NCBI GenBank assembly: GCA_023439425.1
Contig: JAEXNZ010000218.1
Location: 1-12,670 of the forward strand
DNA from: Pseudomonadota bacterium
GTDB lineage: Bacteria > Pseudomonadota > Gammaproteobacteria > Xanthomonadales > Xanthomonadaceae
Length of the DNA: 12,670 nt
Reading direction: 5' to 3'
Shown piece after piece: positions 1 through 7,036 of the stretch (the first letter of the stretch is position 1; each line of letters opens with the position of its first letter). The notes below the pieces were generated by a model. The model was not told the origin of the DNA. It was given only the letters and a program-made list of their open reading frames with translations, and ran no database searches. The translations under genes and the position numbers were made by a program.

Positions 1-1
1 G

Positions 2-412
2 TTCCAGGAGGATCTGGATTTCTCCCTTCCCGCCGGTCTGGACCTTGTCACTTCTGACGACAAGGTCCACGCCGCCTCGGTGCTGGTCCGCCATCGCCGC
101 ACCGGCATCGTGCATGTGGATGACACCCTGAACGTGCTGGCGGCTCCAGGCTGGTTGGGGAAGCTGCTGCCGCAGTCGCGACTGAAGTTCCATCCCATGC
201 TGGGCAAGGCGCTCAAGCCTGCGCCAGAAGCAGCCGATGCATTCGCCAGCTGGGCACGGACCCTGGCCACGCAATGGGCCGACACCCCGGCCGTGTGCGC
301 CGCCCACTCCGCGGTGCGTCGACTGCAGCCGGGTGACTGGCAACGCGAGGTGCTACGCGCCCTGACAGACGTGGAGCCGACGCTGGAACGCCACCGCAAA
401 GCTCATCTGTAG
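2..412 (+). CDS. C-terminal part of a putative MBL-fold-like hydrolase (5' end outside window)
   Basis: An open frame enters from the left edge and ends at TAG 410-412, giving 136 visible residues. A GTG at position 80 could serve as a start, but the frame is open upstream of it and the protein reads as continuous, so I treat it as a 5'-truncated gene. The segment SVLVRHRRTGIVHVDDTL (nt 74-127) looks like the hydrophobic strand and Asp-containing motif of metallo-beta-lactamase-fold proteins. A later AAHSA (around nt 298-312) could be a late metal-ligand histidine. These motif assignments are tentative because the diagnostic HxHxDH motif would lie outside the window. The tail is helical and charged. 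The gene runs in the same direction as the aldehyde dehydrogenase 48 bases downstream, so co-transcription is possible. That it is coding is fairly secure; the family is a guess. Confidence 0.55.
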   Translation, partial: FQEDLDFSLPAGLDLVTSDDKVHAASVLVRHRRTGIVHVDDTLNVLAAPGWLGKLLPQSRLKFHPMLGKALKPAPEAADAFASWARTLATQWADTPAVCAAHSAVRRLQPGDWQREVLRALTDVEPTLERHRKAHL

Positions 413-460
413 CGCCTGCCGCGCTCCTACCTCTCCCCCCCAAAGCGAAGGATTTTGTTC

Positions 461-1846
461 ATGTCGAAGAAGCAGCTCACCACCATCAACCCGCTGACAG
501 AGGAGGTGCTGGCCAAGTATGACTACATGTCTGATGAAGAAGCCACCGCCGTGGTCAAGGCCAGCCACGACGCCTACCTGCAGTGGCGCCTGCGCAGTTT
601 GGATGAGCGCGCCAAGGTTGTCGCCGCGATCGCCAAGGCGTTGCGGGACCGGAAGGAAGAATTCGCCCAGCTCATGACCAACGAGGTCGGGAAACTGATT
701 AAGGACAGCCGTACCGAGGTGGATCTGTGTGCCGCCATCTGCGACTACACTGCCCAGCAGGGTCCAACGGTGCTGGCGGATGAAGAACGCAAGGTGGAAG
801 GGGCCACCGGCATCGTCACCCATTCCCCGATTGGCGTGGTCTACGGCATCCAACCGTGGAACTTCCCCGCGTACCAGGCCATCCGCTACTCCATCGCCAG
901 CCTGATGGCCGGTAATGGCGTGCTGCTCAAGCATGCTGAAAGCTGCACCGGCAGCGGCCTGCTGTTGCGGGACATCTATGAGGGTGCCGGGCTGCCCAAG
1001 GGCCTGTTCGGGGTACTGCTGATCAGCCACGACCAGTCCAACGCCATCGTGGAGAACGACCTGGTCCGTGCCGTCACCCTCACCGGCAGCGAGGCAGCAG
1101 GGCGCACCGTGGCGGCCAAGGCAGCAGAGGCGCTGAAGAAGACCGTGCTGGAGCTGGGCTCCAACGATGCCTACCTTGTGCTCGACGATGCCGATCTGGA
1201 GCTGGCCGTGGACACCTGCGTCAAAGGCCGCCTGTTCAACAACGGCCAGACCTGCGTCAACGCCAAGCGCTTCATTGTCACTGAAAAGAACTACGACACG
1301 TTCGTCAGCGCCTACGCAAGGAAATTCGAAGCCATCAAGATGGGCGACCCGAATGCCGAAGGCACGCAGCTCGGCCCCATGGTCTCCGAGGCACAGCGGG
1401 ACAAGCTGCACGAGCAGGTCAGCAAAAGCGTCTCACAGGGTGCACGCCTGCTGGTCGGCGGCGAGGTTCCGGACCGCACAGGCTGGTTCTACCCGGCGAC
1501 AGTGCTGGCCGACGTGACGCCCGGCCAGGTCGCCTACGCGGACGAACTGTTCGGCCCGGCCGCTGCCATCATCCGCGCCAAGGACGATGAGGACGCCATG
1601 CGCATCGCCAACGACAGCCGTTACGGCCTGGGCGGTGGCATCTTCAGCCGCGATGTGACTCGTGCCCGCGAATTGGCCAGCAAGTTCTTCGACACGGGCA
1701 TGGTCTGCATCAACAGCTTCGACGTTGCGTCCCCGACCATGCCTTTCGGCGGGGTGAAAGCCTCCGGCTACGGGCGGGAGCACGGGCCGGAGGGCTTGAA
1801 GGAGTTCGTCAACGTCAAGGCGATCAAGATTCCAGCGGGCAAGTAG
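461..1846 (+). CDS. NAD(P)-dependent succinate-semialdehyde dehydrogenase (Sad/YneI-like ALDH)
   Basis: The 461-residue protein has all the hallmarks of an aldehyde dehydrogenase. The PWNFP segment holds the oxyanion Asn (N134). A TGSEAAG cofactor loop follows. The general base Glu is in VLELGSN (E231) and the nucleophile Cys in FNNGQTC (C265), 34 residues apart as in the family. The near-C-terminal FGPAAA and MPFGGVKASGYGRE motifs are also present. Length and the NPLTEEVL opening match the short Sad/YneI class of succinate-semialdehyde dehydrogenases, which oxidise succinate semialdehyde and related small aldehydes in the cytoplasm. The substrate is inferred from family resemblance. I chose ATG 461 because an AAGGA-type ribosome site (448-452) sits 8 bases upstream; the in-frame TTG at 455 lies too close to it. 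The gene ends 13 bases from the convergent hydrolase gene. No truncation or missing catalytic residue is seen. Confidence 0.93.
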   Translation: MSKKQLTTINPLTEEVLAKYDYMSDEEATAVVKASHDAYLQWRLRSLDERAKVVAAIAKALRDRKEEFAQLMTNEVGKLIKDSRTEVDLCAAICDYTAQQGPTVLADEERKVEGATGIVTHSPIGVVYGIQPWNFPAYQAIRYSIASLMAGNGVLLKHAESCTGSGLLLRDIYEGAGLPKGLFGVLLISHDQSNAIVENDLVRAVTLTGSEAAGRTVAAKAAEALKKTVLELGSNDAYLVLDDADLELAVDTCVKGRLFNNGQTCVNAKRFIVTEKNYDTFVSAYARKFEAIKMGDPNAEGTQLGPMVSEAQRDKLHEQVSKSVSQGARLLVGGEVPDRTGWFYPATVLADVTPGQVAYADELFGPAAAIIRAKDDEDAMRIANDSRYGLGGGIFSRDVTRARELASKFFDTGMVCINSFDVASPTMPFGGVKASGYGREHGPEGLKEFVNVKAIKIPAGK

Positions 1847-1859
1847 CGTCCGCTGCAGC

Positions 1860-2852
1860 TCAGCTCTTGATGAACGCGAGCAGATCCGCATTGACGACGT
1901 CCGCATGGGTCATGCACATCCCATGCGGATACCCCGGGTAGATCTTCAGCTTCGCGTTCTTCAGGAGCTTGGCCGAGAGCGGCGCGGAGTTGCCGATCGG
2001 GACAACCTGGTCGTCGTCGCCGTGCATGACGAACGCCGGCACGGTCACGGATTTCAGGTCTTCAGTGAAGTCCGTTTCCGAAAATGCCTTGATTCCGTCG
2101 TAATGCGCCTTGGCCCCGCCGGCCATGCCCTGGCGCCACCAGTTCTGCACCACGCCGGGAATGGTCTTCGCGCCCGGGCGGTTGAAGCCGTAGAAGGGGC
2201 CAGCCGGAAGATCCACGTAGTACTGCGCACGATTGGCGGCCAGGGCACTGCGGAACCCATCGAACACTTCCATCGGCAGCCCGCCAGGGTAAGCGGCGCT
2301 CTTGAGCATGGTGGGAGGAACCGCGCCGATCAATACCAGCTTCGCGACACGTCCCTGCTTCTGGCCATGCCGCGCGACATAGTGAAGCGCCTCGCCGCCG
2401 CCCGTGGAATGCCCGACGTGGACCGCATTGCGCAGATCCAGGTGTTCCACCACCGCGAGGGCATCGTCCGCGTAATGGTCCATGTCATGGCCCTCACTTA
2501 CCTGCGACGAGCGCCCATGCCCGCGGCGGTCGTGGGCAATGACCCGATAGCCGTGGCTGATGAAGAACAGCATCTGGGTGTCCCATTCGTCGCTGCTCAG
2601 CGGCCAGCCGTGATGGAACACGATCGGCTGGCCGGAGCGCGGGCCCCAGTCCTTGTAGAAGATTTCCACACCGTCTTTCGTGGTGACACTTGACATGACA
2701 TCGTCTCCAATCGTGGGGGAGGGAGAGCCGGGGGAGGCAGCAGAGAAGAACGGCAGTGCACCGACCATCATCAAGGTCGCAACGCCTGCACCGAGCGCCA
2801 TCACGTCGCGGCGGCCCGGATTGGCGAGTGTGGGATCATCAACGTCGCTCAT
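1860..2852 (-). CDS. Tat-signal alpha/beta hydrolase, non-haem chloroperoxidase/arylesterase type
   Basis: This 330-residue protein has an N-terminal extension with a twin-arginine-like motif (GRRDVMAL, residues 13-20) and a hydrophobic stretch to about residue 35. From residue 53 onward it is an alpha/beta hydrolase of the chloroperoxidase/arylesterase group: HHGWPLSS oxyanion region (80-87), nucleophile elbow GHSTGG with S149, HGDDDQVVP holding the acid (probably D281), and PHGM with H310. The family hydrolyses esters and can perform perhydrolysis in vitro; the natural substrate is unknown. Without the extension the protein is 278 residues, the usual family length. A second in-frame ATG at residue 53 has a better ribosome site than the first, so both an exported and a cytoplasmic form are possible. 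The gene lies 78 bases downstream of the AraC gene on the same strand and may be co-transcribed with it. Confidence 0.9.
   Translation of the reverse strand: MSDVDDPTLANPGRRDVMALGAGVATLMMVGALPFFSAASPGSPSPTIGDDVMSSVTTKDGVEIFYKDWGPRSGQPIVFHHGWPLSSDEWDTQMLFFISHGYRVIAHDRRGHGRSSQVSEGHDMDHYADDALAVVEHLDLRNAVHVGHSTGGGEALHYVARHGQKQGRVAKLVLIGAVPPTMLKSAAYPGGLPMEVFDGFRSALAANRAQYYVDLPAGPFYGFNRPGAKTIPGVVQNWWRQGMAGGAKAHYDGIKAFSETDFTEDLKSVTVPAFVMHGDDDQVVPIGNSAPLSAKLLKNAKLKIYPGYPHGMCMTHADVVNADLLAFIKS
2694..2708 (-). promoter_or_regulatory. Internal start codon with strong ribosome binding site inside the hydrolase gene
   Basis: On the minus strand GGAG (2708-2705) is followed by 8 bases and then ATG (2696-2694), the codon for Met53 of the hydrolase. 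Initiation here would give a 278-residue protein without the twin-arginine signal. The distal start at 2852 has only a weaker AGGG element. The motif and spacing are visible directly; actual use is an inference. Confidence 0.45.
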
Positions 2853-2859
2853 TGCGTAG

Positions 2860-2881
2860 GCCCTGTTCGTGGTGACAGGGC
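2860..2881 (-). promoter_or_regulatory. Inverted repeat covering the ribosome site of the hydrolase
   Basis: GCCCTGT (2860-2866) and ACAGGGC (2875-2881) form a perfect 7-bp inverted repeat with an 8-base loop. In the hydrolase transcript the arm nearer the gene contains the AGGG that is the only candidate ribosome site for the 2852 start, seven bases from the ATG. Folding would therefore hide it. The same sequence could instead be a dimeric repressor operator. The flanking stretch up to the AraC stop codon holds an AT-rich patch (about 2907-2921) but no convincing -35/-10 pair. Confidence 0.4.
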
Positions 2882-2930
2882 GACTATCCGCCGGCAGATG
2901 CAGCGGAAATAGAAATTGTTTGCGCGACCG

Positions 2931-3839
2931 TCAGCGCGAAATGCGCTGGCCGCGTGGCGAATGGCCTGTAGCGCGCCGGTACGCAGCACCAAATGCGCTT
3001 TCGGTGCTGTACCCCAGTGCTTCTGCTACTTCGGCGACGGTACTGCCGGGCTCGGCAAGCCGACGCGTTGCAAGCGCCATGCGCCAGTGCAGTACATAAT
3101 CCATGGGCGAGCGCCCGACCACATCATGAAACCGGCGTGCGAAGCGTGATCGGGACAAGCTGGCGACGTCCGCCAGATCGCTCACTTTCCACGATCTGCC
3201 CGGCTCACGATGGATGGCCTGCAAGGCGGGCCCCAGGCGCGGATCAGCCAACGCAGCCAGCCAGCCACCTGTCTGCACGTGGGGGAGCCCACGAAAGAGT
3301 TCGATGAACACCAATTGCATGAGCGCCGAGGACACCGCTGCGCGTCCGGGTGATATATGGGTGGACTCCTCCTCAAGGCGATCCAGAAGCCAGCCGATGC
3401 GCTGGGCCGCCTGGCTGTCTGATCGCAGAACCGCTACGACCGGCAGTGCCGAGGTCAACAGTTCGGCGGAAGCGGGAAGCTCCATTCGCCCGCCCAGGCT
3501 TAGGAAGTCAGCGCCCGCACCTCCATCGAGTCTGGCGAACGGGGCAGAACCAGACCCTGCGAACACCTGCTCGGCTGGAATCGACGGCAGCGACAGATCT
3601 GAGCCCAGAACAAACGCGTGACCTGGCGCAACAAGGAAGCAATCTCCCGCTTCAAGCAGCCACTGCGCGCCGCCTGCATCCAGCCAGCATTGTCCGGTTC
3701 GAACCACATTGCACTTCAGCACTTGAGCAGGTGACACGCTCAAAGCCCAGGCCCCGCGCGCCGCCAATCCGGTGGACACCGCTGCCTGGGCTTCGGCAAC
3801 AAACAACACCTGCGACAGGGGATCCTCAGGCGTGCGCAT
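2931..3839 (-). CDS. AraC-family transcriptional regulator with cupin-type sensor domain
   Basis: The 302-residue protein has two parts. The first 180 or so residues look like the AraC cupin-6-type ligand domain, opening with DPLSQVLFV and carrying GDCFLVAPGHAF at about 66-77. The C-terminal 95 or so residues are a classic double helix-turn-helix: helix pair 1 around 218-240 (SDLADVASLSRSRFARRF) and pair 2 around 268-292 (VAEVAEALGYSTESAFGAAYRR), ending in the GHSPRGQR signature. It should bind DNA and respond to a small molecule I cannot name. It is divergent from the short-chain dehydrogenase and upstream of the hydrolase, so these two are its likely targets. ATG 3839 has no recognisable ribosome site and overlaps a proposed operator half-site, which would suit autoregulation. 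No better start is visible. Confidence 0.93.
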   Translation of the reverse strand: MRTPEDPLSQVLFVAEAQAAVSTGLAARGAWALSVSPAQVLKCNVVRTGQCWLDAGGAQWLLEAGDCFLVAPGHAFVLGSDLSLPSIPAEQVFAGSGSAPFARLDGGAGADFLSLGGRMELPASAELLTSALPVVAVLRSDSQAAQRIGWLLDRLEEESTHISPGRAAVSSALMQLVFIELFRGLPHVQTGGWLAALADPRLGPALQAIHREPGRSWKVSDLADVASLSRSRFARRFHDVVGRSPMDYVLHWRMALATRRLAEPGSTVAEVAEALGYSTESAFGAAYRRATGHSPRGQRISR

Positions 3840-3869
3840 GAGACGTTCGCGACATGAAATGAGACGATC
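3838..3869. promoter_or_regulatory. Direct repeat with 21-base period, proposed AraC-family operator
   Basis: ATGAGACGTTC at 3838-3848 and ATGAGACGATC at 3859-3869 match at 10 of 11 positions in the same orientation, with starts exactly 21 bases apart (two helical turns). AraC-family proteins commonly bind such directly repeated half-sites, as at araI. The left copy overlaps the regulator's own start codon, and the right copy lies about 60 bases before the dehydrogenase start. The repeat is seen directly; the operator role is inferred. Confidence 0.55.
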
Positions 3870-3927
3870 CAGTATGGGGTAGGGGTGTCTTCATTGACAT
3901 CCTGTGTGCTTCAACCAGGAGCCTCCC

Positions 3928-4905
3928 ATGAACAACCACAGCACGCAACAACACCCCCTGGGCACGCGCTTTGGCCCCGCAAGTCGCGCCGAGGAAGTCG
4001 CCGAGGGTATCGACTGTTCCGGCACCCTTGCCATTATTACGGGTGGTGCCTCCGGATTGGGACTGGAGACGGCGCGGGTTCTTGCTTCGAAGGGCGCTCG
4101 TGTCATTGTGCCCGCGCGCGATGAAGGTGCCGCGGCCAAGGTGCTCGCTGAGGTGCCGTCGGCACAGGTGATGCCGCTGAACCTGCTGGACAACGCATCC
4201 ATTGACGCCTTTTCCGCCGCCATCCTTGCGCGGCGCGAACCACTTCACCTGCTAGTGCTCAGCGCAGGCATCATGGCACCACCGCTGTTCCGTGACGTGA
4301 ACGGGCACGAAGGACAGTTTGCAACCAACCATCTCGGCCACTTCCGCCTTGTCTGCCGGCTCTGGCCCGCGCTGGTCGCCGCGCGCGGCGCCCGTGCGGT
4401 GGTGCTCTCGTCTCGCGGCCACATGCTGAGTGACATTCACTTCGATGACGTTGACTACCATCAACGCCCCTACGACCGCATGCAGGCCTATGGTCAGTCC
4501 AAGACCGCAAACAGCCTCTTTGCCGTGGCGCTGGATGCCCGTGGCCGCCAAGACGGCGTGCGTGCGTTTGCCGTGCACCCGGGTTCCATCCTTGGCAATC
4601 TCGCCAAGCATTTCACCCAGGAGGATATCCGTGCTTTCGGTGCCATCCACCCGGATGGATCAGCGGTAATCGACCCTCAGCGCGATCTCAAGAACGTTCA
4701 ACAGGGCGCAGCGACGACGGTCTGGTGCGCTACCGCACCCGATCTGGACGGGCAGGGTGGTGTCTACTGCGAAGACTGCGACATCGCTGTGGTCGAGCCG
4801 GAGCTGTTGCGGGGGGTCCGGCCCTATGCGATCGACCCTGCCAGGGCTGAACGGCTTTGGGAACTGAGCGCCCACTGGCTGGGCGTCGACATCCCCGGTA
4901 ACTAG
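3928..4905 (+). CDS. SDR-family NAD(P)-dependent oxidoreductase (retinol dehydrogenase/WWOX-like)
   Basis: The 325-residue protein is a classical short-chain dehydrogenase with an N-terminal tail of about 30 residues. It shows the TGGASGLG cofactor loop (38-45), the acidic strand end NLLD (85-88), LSAGIMA in place of the usual NAG (111-117), N134 in TNHLGHF, catalytic Ser in VLSSRGH (161/162) and the YGQSK pair Y188/K192. Closest in style are the retinol dehydrogenase and WW-domain-oxidoreductase-like enzymes, which reduce or oxidise carbonyls and alcohols with NAD(P). The substrate cannot be read from sequence. ATG 3928 was chosen over the in-frame GTG at 3904 because AGGAG (3917-3921) lies 6 bases upstream. 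It is divergent from the AraC regulator, a common arrangement for a regulated dehydrogenase. Confidence 0.93.
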   Translation: MNNHSTQQHPLGTRFGPASRAEEVAEGIDCSGTLAIITGGASGLGLETARVLASKGARVIVPARDEGAAAKVLAEVPSAQVMPLNLLDNASIDAFSAAILARREPLHLLVLSAGIMAPPLFRDVNGHEGQFATNHLGHFRLVCRLWPALVAARGARAVVLSSRGHMLSDIHFDDVDYHQRPYDRMQAYGQSKTANSLFAVALDARGRQDGVRAFAVHPGSILGNLAKHFTQEDIRAFGAIHPDGSAVIDPQRDLKNVQQGAATTVWCATAPDLDGQGGVYCEDCDIAVVEPELLRGVRPYAIDPARAERLWELSAHWLGVDIPGN

Positions 4906-4921
4906 GCCAGGTGTCCGGCCG

Positions 4922-4940
4922 CCCCGCCCAGATGGCGGGG
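4922..4940 (+). terminator. Weak hairpin after the dehydrogenase gene
   Basis: CCCCGCC (4922-4928) and GGCGGGG (4934-4940) form a perfect 7-bp GC stem with a 5-base loop, 17 bases after the stop codon. No T-run follows, so it is at best an imperfect terminator or an mRNA-end stabiliser. The remaining sequence up to 5061 shows no other clear element, apart from an ACGAGACG (4956-4963) that matches the upstream direct-repeat core at 7 of 8 positions. Confidence 0.35.
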
Positions 4941-5061
4941 TCGCCAACCCTCCGAACGAGACGCCTGAAGTAGCGCCATCGGGGGATTCGTAATCGGTGC
5001 GGCACGACCATTCTGATCAGGCAGTCCATCGTGAACCCTGTCCAACGCCTGGGAATGGCCC

Positions 5062-5505
5062 ATGTCTAACACTTTGGAACACAGCCACCGCACGCCTGCA
5101 GCGGCACCCTCCATGGCAATCCGCACCGCCCCAGGGCTGAGGACCGGTGCGCTTGCTCGAGCGCGGCACTACATCGACGACCACCTCTTTGTTCCATTAC
5201 GCCTGGACGATGTGGCAAATGCGGCGTGCGTAAGTCGATACCACTTCTCACGCTGCTTCACGATGTCGATGGGCATGACCTTCGTCGAGTACGTGGCGCG
5301 TCGGCGTATTGATGCCGCCCGTTCCGCATTGGAGCGGGATCCCGCAGTTCAACTCGCGGGTCTCGCCACCGAACTTGGGTTCTGCGACCAGGCCCACTTC
5401 AACAAGGTATTCCGACGCATCTCTGGTACGACGCCACGCCGATACGCGCTCAGGCTGTCGCGCGTTTCCCCCTGCGGCACAGCGTCCGCCTGCGCCCACC
5501 CTTGA
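5062..5505 (+). CDS. Stand-alone AraC-type helix-turn-helix regulator (SoxS/MarA-like size)
   Basis: The 147-residue protein is essentially only the AraC DNA-binding domain with short tails. Helix-turn-helix 1 is at about 47-68 (LDDVANAACVSRYHFSRCF), the linker helix at 72-90, and helix-turn-helix 2 at about 97-120 (GLATELGFCDQAHFNKVFRR), closing with GTTPRRYAL. It lacks a ligand domain, like SoxS and MarA, so its activity may be set by its own expression. It has five cysteines (56, 65, 108, 138, 144), three of them inside the DNA-binding fold, which leaves thiol-based sensing open as speculation. The start at ATG 5062 follows a GGGAA-like site. Its stop codon overlaps the ribosome site of the cupin gene 10 bases downstream, so the two are probably translationally coupled and it may regulate its own operon. 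Confidence 0.9.
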   Translation: MSNTLEHSHRTPAAAPSMAIRTAPGLRTGALARARHYIDDHLFVPLRLDDVANAACVSRYHFSRCFTMSMGMTFVEYVARRRIDAARSALERDPAVQLAGLATELGFCDQAHFNKVFRRISGTTPRRYALRLSRVSPCGTASACAHP

Positions 5506-5515
5506 GGATACTAAG

Positions 5516-5959
5516 ATGAATAGAAAGCGAGCTGTCGTCACTCGTTTGAACCTCGCGTTTGCGGGGATCCTATCTGCGATTTTCTGCGCATCTGCGGCAG
5601 CGCAGGAATACAAAGGAACCAAAGTCACCCAGGTGTACGAGCACGAAGTGCCCGGCCTGCCGGGCAAGGTCGTGCGCGGCATCCTGGTGGAGTACGAGCC
5701 GGGCGGTGTCAATGCGCCGCACTACCACGCAAAGTCCGCTTTGATCTACGCCACCGTACTGGAGGGCGCCGTCCTGAATCAGCTCAACGGAGGGCCGCTG
5801 CGAACCTTCACCAAGGGCCAGAACTTTACTGAACTTCCCGGCGATCGCCACGACGTCAGCGCCAATGCAAGCAAGAGCGAGCCGGCCAGCCTGCTGGCGG
5901 TCTTCGTCGTGGACAAGACAGACACCGTACTCACCACCCCCATCCGACACGGACACTGA
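5516..5959 (+). CDS. Secreted small cupin-domain protein
   Basis: The 147-residue protein begins with a Sec-type signal peptide: basic MNRKR, a hydrophobic core to about residue 24, and an ASAAAQ cleavage region near 29-30. The rest is a single cupin barrel. Motif 1 is PHYH (H69, H71) but lacks the usual Glu four to five residues later. Motif 2 is ELPGDRHDVSAN with H112. Three histidines can still bind a metal, so a catalytic or metal-sequestering role remains possible, but the function is unknown. The start at ATG 5516 has GAGGA (5504-5508) 7 bases upstream; the frame extends further upstream, but that part overlaps the regulator gene and lacks a signal peptide. It sits between the mini-AraC and DoxX genes, with 1 base to the latter. 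A periplasmic or surface location is expected. Confidence 0.9.
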   Translation: MNRKRAVVTRLNLAFAGILSAIFCASAAAQEYKGTKVTQVYEHEVPGLPGKVVRGILVEYEPGGVNAPHYHAKSALIYATVLEGAVLNQLNGGPLRTFTKGQNFTELPGDRHDVSANASKSEPASLLAVFVVDKTDTVLTTPIRHGH

Positions 5960-5960
5960 C

Positions 5961-6404
5961 ATGAATACCGAATGGATTACACCCAATCGCGGTCTGGGCA
6001 AGGCAGAAGATGCCGTGATTCTGCTGGCACGCCTGCTTCTTGCTGCGCTGTTTCTGCTGTTTGGCTGGAACAAGCTGATGGACGTGTCGGGCACAACCGC
6101 TTACATGGATCAGCTGGGTGTTCCGGCCAGCGAACTGGCCGCCATGGCGGCCGCCGTGATCGAGCTCGGGGCAGGCGCAGCACTGGTGGTGGGCCTGTGG
6201 ACCCGGCCGGTAGCAGGCCTGCTTGCGATCTACGCGTTGGTGGCCGCACTGATCGGCCACCCATACTGGGCGACCGAAGGGGCACAGCAGTACGCCGATA
6301 CCGTCAATTTCTACAAGAACCTGTCCATCGCCGGTGGAAGCCTGCTTCTGCTCGCCACCGGGCCCGGCCGCTATTCACTGGATGCCATACGCCGGTCCAG
6401 TTGA
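5961..6404 (+). CDS. DoxX-family integral membrane protein
   Basis: The 147-residue protein has four predicted membrane segments at about 20-36, 58-80, 82-99 and 119-133, the DoxX pattern. Family-typical stretches include ARLLLAALFLLFGWNKL (23-39), a GHPYW motif after the third segment, and GPGRYSLDA (134-142) near the C-terminus. DoxX proteins are small inner-membrane proteins linked to quinone, thiol and oxidative-stress functions; the specific role here is not readable. The ATG at 5961 lies one base after the cupin TGA, so expression depends on the upstream genes and no separate ribosome site is needed. The gene ends 5 bases from the convergent response-regulator gene. Confidence 0.92.
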   Translation: MNTEWITPNRGLGKAEDAVILLARLLLAALFLLFGWNKLMDVSGTTAYMDQLGVPASELAAMAAAVIELGAGAALVVGLWTRPVAGLLAIYALVAALIGHPYWATEGAQQYADTVNFYKNLSIAGGSLLLLATGPGRYSLDAIRRSS

Positions 6405-6409
6405 CGCCG

Positions 6410-7036
6410 TCACAGGTCGATGATGCCGCGCCGTGCCGCTATCGTGACGGCATGGGTGCGGTCGGCCACGCCCAGCTTGACGAAGATGCTCTTCAGATGT
6501 CCCTTGACCGTTGCCTCGGTCAGATTCAGCTCAGACCCGATCTGCTTGTTGGCCTTTCCGTTGGCCACCAGCCTCAGAATGGCGACCTCCCGATCGGTCA
6601 GCATGCCGTCAGCCACATGCAGCGCGATCTCATCGGCGACCTCCCGGTGCACATGGCGCTTGCCTCGGGACACGTTCAGCACGGCGTCCGCCAGTTCCGT
6701 CCGCAGGCCGCTCTTGAGCAGGTAGCCCATCGCGCCTGCCTTGAGCGCAGCCACGGCTGAGGCATCGCCCTGATAGGTGGTCAATACGATGATGCGGGCA
6801 TCGGGAAACTCCGCGCGGATGGCCGTGATGCCTTCCAGTCCATTGCTGCCCGGCATCTGAAGATCCATCAGCACCACATCCGGCTTCAGCGCCCGGAACT
6901 GGAGAAGGGCGTCATGGCCGTTGTCGGCCTCACCGACAATCGTGATATCGGTGCGGTCCTCAAACAGGGCACACACGCCAGCCCGCAGTACCGGGTGATC
7001 ATCCACCACCAGCACGCGTACGTTGTTTTCAGTCAT
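6410..7036 (-). CDS. NarL/FixJ-type response regulator (REC plus LuxR helix-turn-helix)
   Basis: The 208-residue protein has a receiver domain with acidic pair D12/D13, phospho-acceptor D58 in VVLMDLQMPG, switch T86 and K108 in YLLKSG. The LuxR-type helix-turn-helix (about 146-205) contains LTDREVAILRLVANG and the recognition helix TEATVKGHLKSIFVKLGV. It should be a transcription factor phosphorylated by the adjacent kinase. I placed the start at ATG 7036 rather than 7096: GGGAG lies 8 bases upstream of it, the protein then begins directly at the receiver, and the extra 20 residues would sit inside the kinase gene. Start and kinase stop overlap (ATGACTGA, 8 bases), so the two are translationally coupled. 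Its target genes are not visible; the flanking DoxX genes are candidates. Confidence 0.94.
   Translation of the reverse strand: MTENNVRVLVVDDHPVLRAGVCALFEDRTDITIVGEADNGHDALLQFRALKPDVVLMDLQMPGSNGLEGITAIRAEFPDARIIVLTTYQGDASAVAALKAGAMGYLLKSGLRTELADAVLNVSRGKRHVHREVADEIALHVADGMLTDREVAILRLVANGKANKQIGSELNLTEATVKGHLKSIFVKLGVADRTHAVTIAARRGIIDL

Noticed and set aside
353..1411. Long 352-residue frame on the minus strand opposite the aldehyde dehydrogenase
   Set aside because: It is antisense to a gene with full catalytic motifs, has no recognisable domain, and is a typical by-product of high GC at third codon positions.
1905..2693. 262-residue plus-strand frame opposite the hydrolase
   Set aside because: The minus strand carries a complete catalytic triad and family motifs; the plus-strand product shows no domain.
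3894..3899. Perfect TTGACA as a -35 box for the dehydrogenase
   Set aside because: A -10 box at the proper spacing would fall on the ribosome site (3917-3921), so transcription would start within the gene. The match is probably chance.
5062..6404. Three consecutive genes each encode exactly 147 residues
   Set aside because: They belong to unrelated families (AraC DNA-binding domain, cupin, DoxX) with no shared sequence, so equal length is coincidence and not duplication.
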